Shown in pieces: positions 25,109 through 34,890 of a stretch of 64,000 nucleotides of DNA; the first letter of the stretch is position 1; the number at the start of each line of letters is the position of its first letter. This DNA is from Schistosoma haematobium. Its lineage: Eukaryota; Platyhelminthes; Trematoda; Strigeidida; Schistosomatidae. The stretch is from NCBI RefSeq assembly GCF_000699445.3, contig NC_067196.1, positions 28,103,116 through 28,167,115 of the forward strand, given 5' to 3'. The notes below the pieces were generated by a model. That model was not told the DNA's origin. It made no database searches and was given only the letters and a program-made list of their open reading frames with translations. The position numbers and the translations under genes are program-made.

Positions 25109-25336
25109 GAGTTAGGTTCAGTGGTCTAGAGGTTAAGCGTTCGCGCGCGAGACTGATAGGTCCTGGGTTGGAACTCCGCGGAGCGGGATCGTGTGTGTGC
25201 ACTGCTGAGGAGTCCCACAATAGGACGAAACGACCATCCAGTACTTCTAGGTTTTCCATGGTTGTCTAGTGTCATTTGATTCATGAACTCAACTATTAAA
25301 ATTACTAAAATCTCACAAAAACCCCTTTCTAATTTT
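25109..25336 (+). mobile_element. tRNA-headed SINE (family A), leader missing
   Basis: Starts at the tRNA-like head: A box tggtctagaggttaagcg and B box gggttggaactccg (one base off the usual GGTTCGA). The core cccacaataggacgaaac is at 25204-25231, then the tail to aaacccctttctaat. The 63-codon minus-strand open frame over it is a shadow. Confidence 0.8.
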
Positions 25337-25800
25337 ATAATTCTATGTAGAAAAAAAACATATATTATTTAATCATTTAAAATAAATCGGGATGACTGCA
25401 AAAGTTTCTGTTTACTGAGTAAATAAATCTGTTAATATCGAAAGATGTAAAGCTAATTATCAATCAATAACATTTGGATAAACTAACGTTTAAATTACTT
25501 TAAACATCAAATCAAAGCAGTTGAATTATTAGTTTTCTAATACCCAGTTGATTATGTACCATTTTTGTGTCTACATGATGTATTATGTTTATTCATTTAT
25601 ATTTGAAGATAATATAAAACAGGAAGTTATGTTATGTATTATTGGTATAAGTGAATGCGGATCTACTGACTACAAAGTCAACATATTAAATATATATGAA
25701 AAGTGGGTATCAGTGGAATCCAAGACGCGCCTTTCATCTTATCTGAAAATTGTCAGTTGGATATAACTGTATTTCAAAGTTAATATTCACTCCAAGGCAT
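25337..25800. other. Non-coding stretch
   Basis: No gene recognised; the 72-codon plus-strand frame at 25548-25766 has no domain or splice support. Confidence 0.45.
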
Positions 25801-26122
25801 CACTGGAAAGATTCAAACAACCAATATAATTGAATTAAACTTCAACTCATAGCACAAGTTAAGTGGATAACTCGATGACGCTTTAAGTGAATGGTACTGG
25901 ACACTAGTCTTGAAGTGAACGTCAACTCTGGGATACAGGTGAATCCAGCTGACAAGTCCCAAATAGGACGAACAGTGCGTCCTGAGTTCCTCTGCTAGCC
26001 TCCGTCTCTCTTTATAACGCATATGACTTAATGGAAACATCGAAACATTCGTGTAGGATGTACATATGCTAATAAGAGTGTCTTGAACCTCAATGGGAGG
26101 ATTCAAACAACCAATACAATTG

Positions 26123-26126
<4 letters not shown>
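25801..26126 (+). mobile_element. SINE-like element (family B) between long direct repeats
   Basis: Contains the core gctgacaagtcccaaat + aggacgaac (25948-25973), then gcgtcctgagttcctctgct. It is bounded by two nearly identical stretches: gattcaaacaaccaatataa at 25810 on and gattcaaacaaccaatacaa at 26100 on, both continuing into ttgaa. At about 25-27 bp the flanking repeats are long for a target-site duplication, so they may instead be part of a partial tandem duplication of the element. Confidence 0.5.

Positions 26127-26163
<37 letters not shown>
26127..26163. repeat. (TA)n microsatellite
   Basis: TA run at the 3' end of the family B element. Confidence 0.9.
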
Positions 26164-26165
<2 letters not shown>

Positions 26166-26455
26166 CAATTAATTATATGAGTAATCAGAAATACATGAAC
26201 ATATGATAGTGCTTTTTCCATTTTTAAAGGTTATTTTTTGTATTTATTCTATCAGTGGTTTTCTATCAGCCGGTAAAACTTTTGTGAATATAGACCGAGC
26301 GAAATCATTTATATAATCTTTTTCGTATTTTTATAGATTTAATAGAGTTGGAAATTAAAGTAAATGTATCACGTAAATGAGAATAACAGTGAATGTTATG
26401 GTCCCCATAATTAACTGAATTCTGCTGAATAGGAAATTTACCATTTATTTATTAT
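26164..26455. other. Non-coding stretch
   Basis: AT-rich; nothing recognised. Confidence 0.5.
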
Positions 26456-26965
26456 TTACTCATCTGAACACATAAATATTGGTACAAGGAGGCACCAAAC
26501 AGATATGCGCCACATAAACCATTCGGTTAGTGTGAAGGCTGTTATACCAAAGCGGGTGGTTCTCTTAGGGGACACAGCCGGACCCTTTGACCTAAAGGTC
26601 TGGTCAACAAGCAGTGGAACAACCTTAGGAGATGCAGTCTCATGGTAGCCGATGACCAACAATTGGTTAATACGCTATCTCTTTCCTTAGGATTCTGGAG
26701 CTCATGTGCGCCACTGGTTCAAAATAAGGGTTTCTAAATCCTCGTAGGAGGATCCTCAGTATCCACCAACCCGTTTAAAGCACCGGACATTTCGTTTCCG
26801 TCCTCTAAATTTCGTAACCGACACCGCCGCCACGAGAAGGCAGGGAGTAGGACTTCCATGAGAGTGGTGGTATACACGTGGCTATCTGAGAGCATTTCGA
26901 GAAGGAATGCTGACTCTTCCCATCCTCGTCCGTACCAGGGAATTTGGGGGCAGTTCATCAACCTT
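26456..26965 (-). mobile_element. GC-richer repeat block, probably retroelement-derived
   Basis: A sharply bounded 0.5-kb block, clearly GC-richer than either flank. On the minus strand two open frames cover it: 26734-27009 (contains GRGWEESAFLLEMLSDSHVY, then RRCRLRNLEDGNEMSGALNG) and 26456-26662 (GYHETASPKVVPLLVDQTF). Both start or end in AT-rich flank and together look like one decayed coding or UTR segment of a transposon. I cannot name the family. Confidence 0.45.
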
Positions 26966-27762
26966 ATATAACTTAACAATGGAATATTTTGACTGATTTT
27001 ATTTTTCATAGAATATCTTTCAGTTAAATTAGTAAAAATTAGTATCTGAAAAATACAGTGAAAAACCTAATTATCGATAACTGAGATACCACAAGTTATA
27101 TAATTTCGAAGACAAATCTTACAGTATAAACTGTAAACATAAGACGTAAATTCAGTTTGTTTGGTTAATGAAATCTAACTTTTAAAAGCAATTAGCACCA
27201 AAATATTTATTTCACTTCCACATTAAAACACCTAAATTTTTTCTGCTCTATCATAATACACTATGGACTTCTAGATTTAATCAATTAATATCGACATTAA
27301 AATAATTCTTTACTGAAATCAATAGAAAAGAATGATAGAACTTTTAGGAATCAACGAATATCTTAATTATGTTTCATTTTATTTATCGGCCTATTATTAT
27401 TCTATATGAGTATGATTACAATAGAATTAGATGAATTACGATATACATTAAAAGTTATATAGTACTGATAAATCTTACATTGGGTCAAAGATGATTCTCT
27501 TTGAACTATTCTTACTGTAGAATCAACTTTGAAACATAATAAATATTAAATTAAATGTGCTTTATTTAAATTTATCTCAAGACTTTATACTTGTATGATA
27601 TATGACTGTTTATATTTAGACGAAATTTAGATTTCGATAGTTTGTATTAAGCAATGTAATGTCAGTATTTTTATTTGTAAATTAGACAAGCTGACATTTT
27701 TCATCCTGTTAAACTGTGCATAAGTAATATTTGACATTTATTAAAATGAATTCTATTTTTAA

Positions 27763-27763
<1 letters not shown>
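26966..27763. other. AT-rich non-coding stretch
   Basis: No gene or repeat recognised. Confidence 0.5.

Positions 27764-27837
<74 letters not shown>
27764..27837. repeat. Long (TA)n microsatellite
   Basis: 74 bp of uninterrupted TA, the longest simple repeat in the window and able to extrude as a cruciform. Confidence 0.95.
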
Positions 27838-27840
<3 letters not shown>

Positions 27841-28717
27841 TATAAATTATGCTGATGTTGAGATGCACTAGCGGATATCACGAATATACTAAAGATAAGT
27901 ATTATTTTCTTTCTTCAGAAAAAAAGTTTTAGTCTCTATCCTCGTGAAAAATAAAATCACTAAGCAAGTGACAGGGAAAGAGAGAGAGAGAATAGGGAAA
28001 ACCACAGTGATAGAAAAACTGGATAAGAGAGTTTATCAGGTTAGATAAAACATACATACACATACTAATTCGTATGACAAAAATGGTAGACGAAGATGCA
28101 ACTATAAATTCATGAATTGTTTATTCAGTGGTGTCTTGAACTTGACAGTCGTAAAACATTTTGTTTTGAAAGTTATATATATAGGTAACTGAATATATGA
28201 CTTGGTTGAACACTAACTGAGTGGCTATTTTATCCATCTTAATGCAAACACTTAAGACCTTAGTAATAGGTATAAATATATAGACAAAGAAAGTAACACT
28301 TTGATAGTTTTGGCGTCAGTTTATCATTATTATTATTAATTTTTAATGAAATTTATTTAGGAATAATTATAAGTTTTACTTGATTTCGATTAAAATGTTT
28401 GTTTATTTTTACACTTTTCTCCATAATTAAAATGATATGAATAGCAATACTATTTGACTTCAATTCATTTAATCCATTCAACTAAACTAGAAACAAACTG
28501 ATACCTTCTATATAGAAAAAAATAGTGTTTTAATTCAAAATAATCATAATGGTATTTTTGTTTAAATAACGATTTGTCATTAAATTTTGCATAAATTAAT
28601 TTTAAACTTCAATTAAGTTGAAGTAGTTAGATTAATATTGATGACAATGAAGTTATTTATTCTTAACGCCATTTATAATTGATTGATGATATTCACTTTT
28701 ATAATTTGTCTATTATT
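27838..28717. other. AT-rich non-coding stretch
   Basis: No gene or repeat recognised apart from a short gagagagaga run near 27980. Confidence 0.5.
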
Positions 28718-28838
28718 GTGGACGCGCGCCGTTGAGGAGTCCCACAACAGGACGAAACGGCCATCCCGTGCTTTCAGGTCTTCTACGGTGGTCTAGCTTT
28801 AATTGAATCATGATCTGAACTATTAAAACTAATATAAT
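28718..28838 (+). mobile_element. SINE (family A) 3' fragment
   Basis: Starts inside the post-B-box region (gtggacgcgcgccgttgagg). It keeps the core cccacaacaggacgaaac (28729-28758) and the tail through tgatctgaactattaaaact; the tRNA head is lost. Confidence 0.7.
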
Positions 28839-30365
28839 ATATAATATTATTGTTTAACTGAAATGTTACTTCTTGAAAAGTGTAATTCATTAGATAGTAT
28901 CAAATAGTTTCAACTATTGAATAGATAAATGAAAAATAAATAATAAAATAGATATAGTAACTTGATGTAGACACTCACCAGTTCTTTAAGAACTACCTGT
29001 TCCTTTAATCAGAGAGAAGTGATCGAATCAGAAATAAGAAGCTATTTTGATTAGGAACCTGTTAAAAAAGTTATTAGGCGTCTTGCTCAGACTTCTGGAT
29101 CCGTTCTTATTTTTTCTGGGTAGCACTGGGTTGCTAACCCTATACCCAACCTTTTTTTATCCGGATTTGGGACCGACAGTAGTCCCAGATGGGCTCAAGG
29201 TGGAGTTGTAACTAGAGCAACCATTATTATCCAACTTTATGGATATTTGGTTTCCTATTTTCGAGCTGCTGAAACTGACTAATTATATTTAACTGTTTTT
29301 ATAAACAGTTTGCGACCTACCAGGGAAGATAATTATTATCGAATTCAATTGGAACCATCTCAGTGGTTAGTATACATTTGTACTTGTATGATTCTCGAAG
29401 AAACCAGAGGCAATTTTTAGTGCAAGCCGTGCAGCAAATATATCATGTGATAAAAAATTGAATTACGCAAAAATTCATTTAATTTCCATAGCTAACTTGA
29501 TAATAAATGTTAACTTACTAATTTATCTTGTTTTCTATAATTATCTGGCAGTAGATTTCATAGGGTAACATGCAATCTATCTGGGATTTGTCAGAAGGAT
29601 ATGCATTCATGCCGACATTCACACCGAGGCTCAATTCCCATATATTGACTTCAAACATTCAAGAATCGTCAAATGATGAAATAAATCTTAAATTAGTCGC
29701 GAAATTCACATAAACACTGAAATACTGACACAGACTTATTAATCTCCCTTATCAATTCACAAGTAATGAAAAACACATAATTTATTATAAGGTTGATAAG
29801 CAAACAAAATTAATTCCCTTTACAGTGGAGTAAGCTGTGTGTTAATATTCTAGTTATTGAAATTCGCTTTGAGTTTACTGTTAAAAGATGTGTTTAGAAA
29901 TTTATTTTGTTACATATTGAATGCACTTTTAAAGTTGTTACCGTTTTAGCTGATATCTGATAGAATTAGATAATGGAAACCAAATTACTCAGGTAAAAGG
30001 ATCTGTGTTTGCTCTTTTTAAGAGAGATTTATTAAATGATGGAACAATATTTCCTGAGGAACGATTAGCTTCGCTGATGTGCGTAAACATCCATACACAT
30101 TAAAAATCAATATCAATTGGTGTGAGTTCGTACCCAATGATCAGTATACAGGCTGAATTAAAAGGGAAACATGTGATATAATTAACAATTCACTAAAAGT
30201 TTAAATATCCAAATTATATGAAAATGCTTAGAAATTATGGTATATATTTATATACTGGAGATTGAGCAATTAAATTTTAAACTCGAACAGTGAATGTCTT
30301 TCTACTGATTGTTGAATTCAGTGCCAAATCATTTTCTAAGTTTCATACACATAGTTCCTTTTGTC
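28839..30365. other. Non-coding stretch leading to the satellite array
   Basis: No gene recognised. A more complex block at about 29070-29240 (ggatttgggaccgacagtag; tcccagatgggctcaaggtg) and another at about 29560-29640 look like old dispersed-repeat fragments, family unknown. The array starts abruptly at about 30366 without a recognisable junction motif. Confidence 0.5.
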
Positions 30366-30523
30366 ATTATAATTAACTACGGAAATTGGAACGGACTCAT
30401 CTGAATCCTTGTAATATCTCTTCTAGTTGTGCACCAGATTTCAAACAGCTCCATATAGTGTTCGAAGAAATCCCCACTTGCAAAATATCCGACTGTCCAC
30501 GATTTCACTCGATCGTGACGCCA

Positions 30524-30614
30524 ATATGATCATTAGAATTAGTCGAGATGACGTGCTAACTACGAACTCCAATCATAGTCCAATTTAATAGAGACAGAAC
30601 ACGATGAGAACAAC
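30524..30614. repeat. Internal duplication within the unit, copy 1 (unit 1)
   Basis: Aligns with 31337-31424. Both share atgatcatt, agtccaat[tc]taat and the near-identical gacagaacacgatgag[ac]acaac. Within the last 51 bp (30564-30614 and 31374-31424) the alignment needs no gap. On the minus strand this copy encodes the hydrophobic end VVLIVFCLY of the open frame. The pair recurs in every unit. Confidence 0.75.
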
Positions 30615-30722
30615 GAATGAGACAGTCGGTGGAAGATTGGTTTGACGTGATGCACCTCCACATGTGAGTGTCAACGTAGCTGTGGTTGATGTGGATGTGT
30701 ATTGATTAGGGGTGTAAGTTGG

Positions 30723-30753
<31 letters not shown>

Positions 30754-31016
30754 AGTAGTGTTTGTTGAATATGTTGTGATTCAGGATTCGTGGATGTTGG
30801 TGTTGTTAATTTGTTGGTTTCGGTGTTATTGTTGGGAATGACTGAGATTGTCGTTGGTGTGATGAAGGTGAGTGAGACGTGTGTGAAGTGTTCAGTTCTG
30901 TCGATTTGATTCGACAGAGTATTGATTTTTGTGTGTGGGTGCGTTGGTGTCGAGGTGACTGTGTGATGGAGATGGTTGGTGTGTTGTGATAGCGTGACGT
31001 TGGGTCGCGAACACAT
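30585..31016 (-). CDS. Thr/Ser/Pro-rich polyglutamine open frame of the satellite unit (unit 1)
   Basis: 143 codons starting MCSRPNVTL, one base from the tRNA-like gene on the other strand. Order: a His/Thr-rich N-terminus, long Thr/Ser/Pro/Asn-rich stretches (mucin-like), LLQ(n) polyglutamine, a CGGASRQTNLPPTV stretch and a hydrophobic end FVVLIVFCLY. There is no signal peptide and no known domain. Equivalent frames end at 32284, 34817, 36082, 37344, 38609, 39874, 41145, 43679, 44944, 46211, 47479, 50016, 51284, 52548, 53810, 55075, 56337, 57602, 58869, 60137, 61401, 62666 and 63934; they have 142-145 codons according to Gln number. A minus-strand AATAAA lies about 305 nt past the stop in the next units (for example 31539-31544 after the stop at 31850). 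Coding status is unproven: identity between units reflects recent amplification, and three units are frameshifted. Confidence 0.3.
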
Positions 31017-31017
31017 C

Positions 31018-31089
31018 GTCGCTGTGGTCTAGTGGTTATGACATTGCGTTGTGGCCGCACTAACCCACGTTCGAATCATGGCAGCGACA
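31018..31089 (+). tRNA. tRNA-His(GTG)-like gene, unit 1
   Basis: 72-nt cloverleaf. The acceptor stem GTCGCTG/CAGCGAC is fully paired. The D arm GTC/GAC has A14, the GG pair and A21. The anticodon arm TTGCG/CGCAC (outermost pair mismatched) carries loop TTGTGGC, anticodon GTG. The T loop is TTCGAAT and the discriminator is A. The T stem CCACG/CATGG has one mismatch (position 52 C against 62 A). The A box tggtctagtgg fits the pol III consensus; the B box cgttcgaatca departs from ggttcgaatcc at its first and last bases. No CCA is encoded and there is no intron. No TTTT follows until 31550-31553, so it lacks a normal close terminator. It may be a true tRNA gene, a pseudogene, or the head of a SINE-like unit. 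This array-edge unit belongs to the 62A type. Confidence 0.7.
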
Positions 31090-31336
31090 TCCGCCTTATT
31101 GCCTCCACTACACACATTCACTACCATCGACTGCATTCGCACCATCCAACACAATCACCACTGCACTTCACACCAACCAATCCACAATTGACACTTCCAA
31201 TTCAACTGAGTCCTCACTGACACCGGTGTCCCGTGACGACGCACCGACACAAGTCATAGACCGCATTCCGTCGCACACTTCCGATAGCGTACACAGCACG
31301 TCAGTCGTCATTTGACTTCATCTCAATTAATATTAT

Positions 31337-31424
31337 ATGATGATCATTGAAATTATTCGTATTGATGTGTCAAGAATTCCCAGATCAGTCCAATCTAATG
31401 CAGACAGAACACGATGAGCACAAC
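31337..31424. repeat. Internal duplication within the unit, copy 2 (unit 1)
   Basis: The partner of 30524-30614. On the minus strand it still encodes VVLIVFCLH followed by a stop, but a TGA directly upstream cuts it off from any long frame. It is a decayed second copy of the open frame's C-terminal end. Confidence 0.75.
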
Positions 31425-32285
31425 TCAACGTGTTATATTCGGAATTTGAATTAGCCACAGAATGAAGCACAATGTAATCACAAATTGGTTCAAATAACAC
31501 AACCGCTACAGCTTAAATGGGAATCCAGATTTCTGTAGTTTATTATTCATTTTCTCAGTAGGTCGGTCATGTGTCTGTCCGGTTGTGTATTGAGTATAGA
31601 CTGTGTGTGATCTAGAATGTACTCATTAGTATTATAATTAACTACGGAAATTGGAACGGACTCATCTGAATCCTTGTAATATCTCTTCTAGTTGTGCACC
31701 AGATTTCAAACAGCTCCATATAGTGTTCGAAGAAATCCCCACTTGCAAAATATCCGACTGTCCACGATTTCACTCGATCGTGACGCCAATATGATCATTA
31801 GAATTAGTCGAGATGACGTGCTAACTACGAACTCCAATCATAGTCCAATTTAATAGAGACAGAACACGATGAGAACAACGAATGAGACAGTCGGTGGAAG
31901 ATTGGTTTGACGTGATGCACCTCCACATGTGAGTGTCAACGTAGCTGTGGTTGATGTGGATGTGTATTGAGTAGGTGTGTAAGTTGGTTGTTGTTGTTGT
32001 TGTTGTTGTTGTTGCTGTTGTAGTAGTGTTTGTTGAATATGTTGTGATTCAGGATTCGTGGATGTTGGTGTTGTTAATTTGTTGGTTTCGGTGTTATTGT
32101 TGGGAATGACTGAGATTGTCGTTGGTGTGATGAAGGTGAGTGAGACGTGTGTGAAGTGTTCAGTTCTGTCGATTTGATTCGACAGAGTATTGATTTTTGT
32201 GTGTGGGTGCGTTGGTGTCGAGGTGACTGTGTGATGGAGATGGTTGGTGTGTTGTGATAGCGTGACGTTGGGTCGCGAACACATC

Positions 32286-32357
32286 GTCGCTGTGGTCTAG
32301 TGGTTATGACATTGCGTTGTGGCCGCACTAACCCACGTTCGAATCCTGGCAGCGACA
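32286..32357 (+). tRNA. tRNA-His(GTG)-like gene, unit 2
   Basis: Same fold as unit 1 but with T-stem CCTGG (62C; B box cgttcgaatcc, one base from consensus). The sequence just downstream carries the linked variants ctaacatcg and aatcatcac, plus a 3-nt loss (cttcaccaacc). Confidence 0.7.
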
Positions 32358-33201
32358 TCCGCCTTATTGCCTCCACTACACACATTCACTAACATCGACT
32401 GCATTCGCACCATCCAACACAATCATCACTGCACTTCACCAACCAATCCACAATTGACACTTCCAATTCAACTGAGTCCTCACTGACACCGGTGTCCCGT
32501 GACGACGCACCGACACAAGTCATAGACCGCATTCCGTCGCACACTTCCGATAGCGTACACAGCACGTCAGTCGTCATTTGACTTCATCTCAATTAATATT
32601 ATATGATGATCATTGAAATTATTCGTATTGATGTGTCAAGAATTCCCAGATCAGTCCAATCTAATGCAGACAGAACACGATGAGCACAACTCAACGTGTT
32701 ATATTCGGAATTTGAATTAGCCACAGAATGAAGCACAATGTAATCACAAATTGGTTCAAATAACACAACCGCTACAGCTTAAATGGGAATCCAGATTTCT
32801 GTAGTTTATTATTCATTTTCTCAGTAGGTCGGTCATGTGTCTGTCCGGTTGTGTATTGAGTATAGACTGTGTGTGATCTAGAATGTACTCATTAGTATTA
32901 TAATTAACTACGGAAATTGGAACGGACTCATCTGAATCCTTGTAATATCTCTTCTAGTTGTGCACCAGATTTCAAACAGCTCCATATAGTGTTCGAAGAA
33001 ATCCCCACTTGCAAAATATCCGACTGTCCACGATTTCACTCGATCGTGACGCCAATATGATCATTAGAATTAGTCGAGATGACGTGCTAACTACGAACTC
33101 CAATCATAGTCCAATTTAATAGAGACAGAACACGATGAGAACAACGAATGAGACAGTCGGTGGAAGATTGGTTTGACGTGATGCACCTCCACATGTGAGT
33201 G

Positions 33202-33549
33202 TCAACGTAGCTGTGGTTGATGTGGATGTGTATTGAGTAGGTGTGTTGGTTGTTGTTGTTGTTGTTGTTGTTGTTGTTGCTGTTGTAGTAGTGTTTGTTG
33301 AATATGTTGTGATTCAGGATTCGTGGATGTTGGTGTTGTTAATTTGTTGGTTTCGGTGTTATTGTTGGGAATGACTGAGATTGTCGTTGGTGTGATGAAG
33401 GTGAGTGAGACGTGTGTGAAGTGTTCAGTTCTGTCGATTTGATTCGACAGAGTATTGATTTTTGTGTGTGGGTGCGTTGGTGTCGAGGTGACTGTGTGAT
33501 GGAGATGGTTGGTGTGTTGTGATAGCGTGACGTTGGGTCGCGAACACAT
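33202..33549 (-). pseudogene. Frameshifted copy of the satellite open frame (unit 3)
   Basis: Loss of 4 nt just before the (GTT)n run (gtgtgttgg instead of gtgtgtaagttgg) shifts the frame after polyglutamine. The product ends in HPHQPQLR at 115 codons and lacks the hydrophobic tail. Confidence 0.6.
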
Positions 33550-33550
33550 C

Positions 33551-33622
33551 GTCGCTGTGGTCTAGTGGTTATGACATTGCGTTGTGGCCGCACTAACCCA
33601 CGTTCGAATCCTGGCAGCGACA
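33551..33622 (+). tRNA. tRNA-His(GTG)-like gene, unit 3
   Basis: 62C type (CCTGG); the neighbouring minus-strand frame is frameshifted. Confidence 0.7.
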
Positions 33623-34818
33623 TCCGCCTTATTGCCTCCACTACACACATTCACTACCATCGACTGCATTCGCACCATCCAACACAATCACCACTGCACT
33701 TCACACCAACCAATCCACAATTGACACTTCCAATTCAACTGAGTCCTCACTGACACCGGTGTCCCGTGACGACGCACCGACACAAGTCATAGACCGCATT
33801 CCGTCGCACACTTCCGATAGCGTACACAGCACGTCAGTCGTCATTTGACTTCATCTCAATTAATATTATATGATGATCATTGAAATTATTCGTATTGATG
33901 TGTCAAGAATTCCCAGATCAGTCCAATCTAATGCAGACAGAACACGATGAGCACAACTCAACGTGTTATATTCGGAATTTGAATTAGCCACAGAATGAAG
34001 CACAATGTAATCACAAATTGGTTCAAATAACACAACCGCTACAGCTTAAATGGGAATCCAGATTTCTGTAGTTTATTATTCATTTTCTCAGTAGGTCGGT
34101 CATGTGTCTGTCCGGTTGTGTATTGAGTATAGACTGTGTGTGATCTAGAATGTACTCATTAGTATTATAATTAACTACGGAAATTGGAACGGACTCATCT
34201 GAATCCTTGTAATATCTCTTCTAGTTGTGCACCAGATTTCAAACAGCTCCATATAGTGTTCGAAGAAATCCCCACTTGCAAAATATCCGACTGTCCACGA
34301 TTTCACTCGATCGTGACGCCAATATGATCATTAGAATTAGTCGAGATGACGTGCTAACTACGAACTCCAATCATAGTCCAATTTAATAGAGACAGAACAC
34401 GATGAGAACAACGAATGAGACAGTCGGTGGAAGATTGGTTTGACGTGATGCACCTCCACATGTGAGTGTCAACGTAGCTGTGGTTGATGTGGATGTGTAT
34501 TGAGTAGGTGTGTAAGTTGGTTGTTGTTGTTGTTGTTGTTGTTGTTGCTGTTGTAGTAGTGTTTGTTGAATATGTTGTGATTCAGGATTCGTGGATGTTG
34601 GTGTTGTTAATTTGTTGGTTTCGGTGTTATTGTTGGGAATGACTGAGATTGTCGTTGGTGTGATGAAGGTGAGTGAGACGTGTGTGAAGTGTTCAGTTCT
34701 GTCGATTTGATTCGACAGAGTATTGATTTTTGTGTGTGGGTGCGTTGGTGTCGAGGTGACTGTGTGATGGAGATGGTTGGTGTGTTGTGATAGCGTGACG
34801 TTGGGTCGCGAACACATC

Positions 34819-34890
34819 GTCGCTGTGGTCTAGTGGTTATGACATTGCGTTGTGGCCGCACTAACCCACGTTCGAATCCTGGCAGCGACA
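34819..34890 (+). tRNA. tRNA-His(GTG)-like gene, unit 4
   Basis: 62C type; consensus downstream flank (ctaccatcg, ccatccaacac). Confidence 0.7.

Noticed and set aside
32074..32385. 103-codon minus-strand open frame (MCVVEAIRRM...) recurring in 16 units, with 84-codon versions in the others
   Set aside because: Its N-terminal part is the translated antisense of the tRNA-like gene (MSLPGFERGLV), and the rest overlaps the longer frame in another phase. Its two length classes depend on the single tRNA base 62. A shadow.
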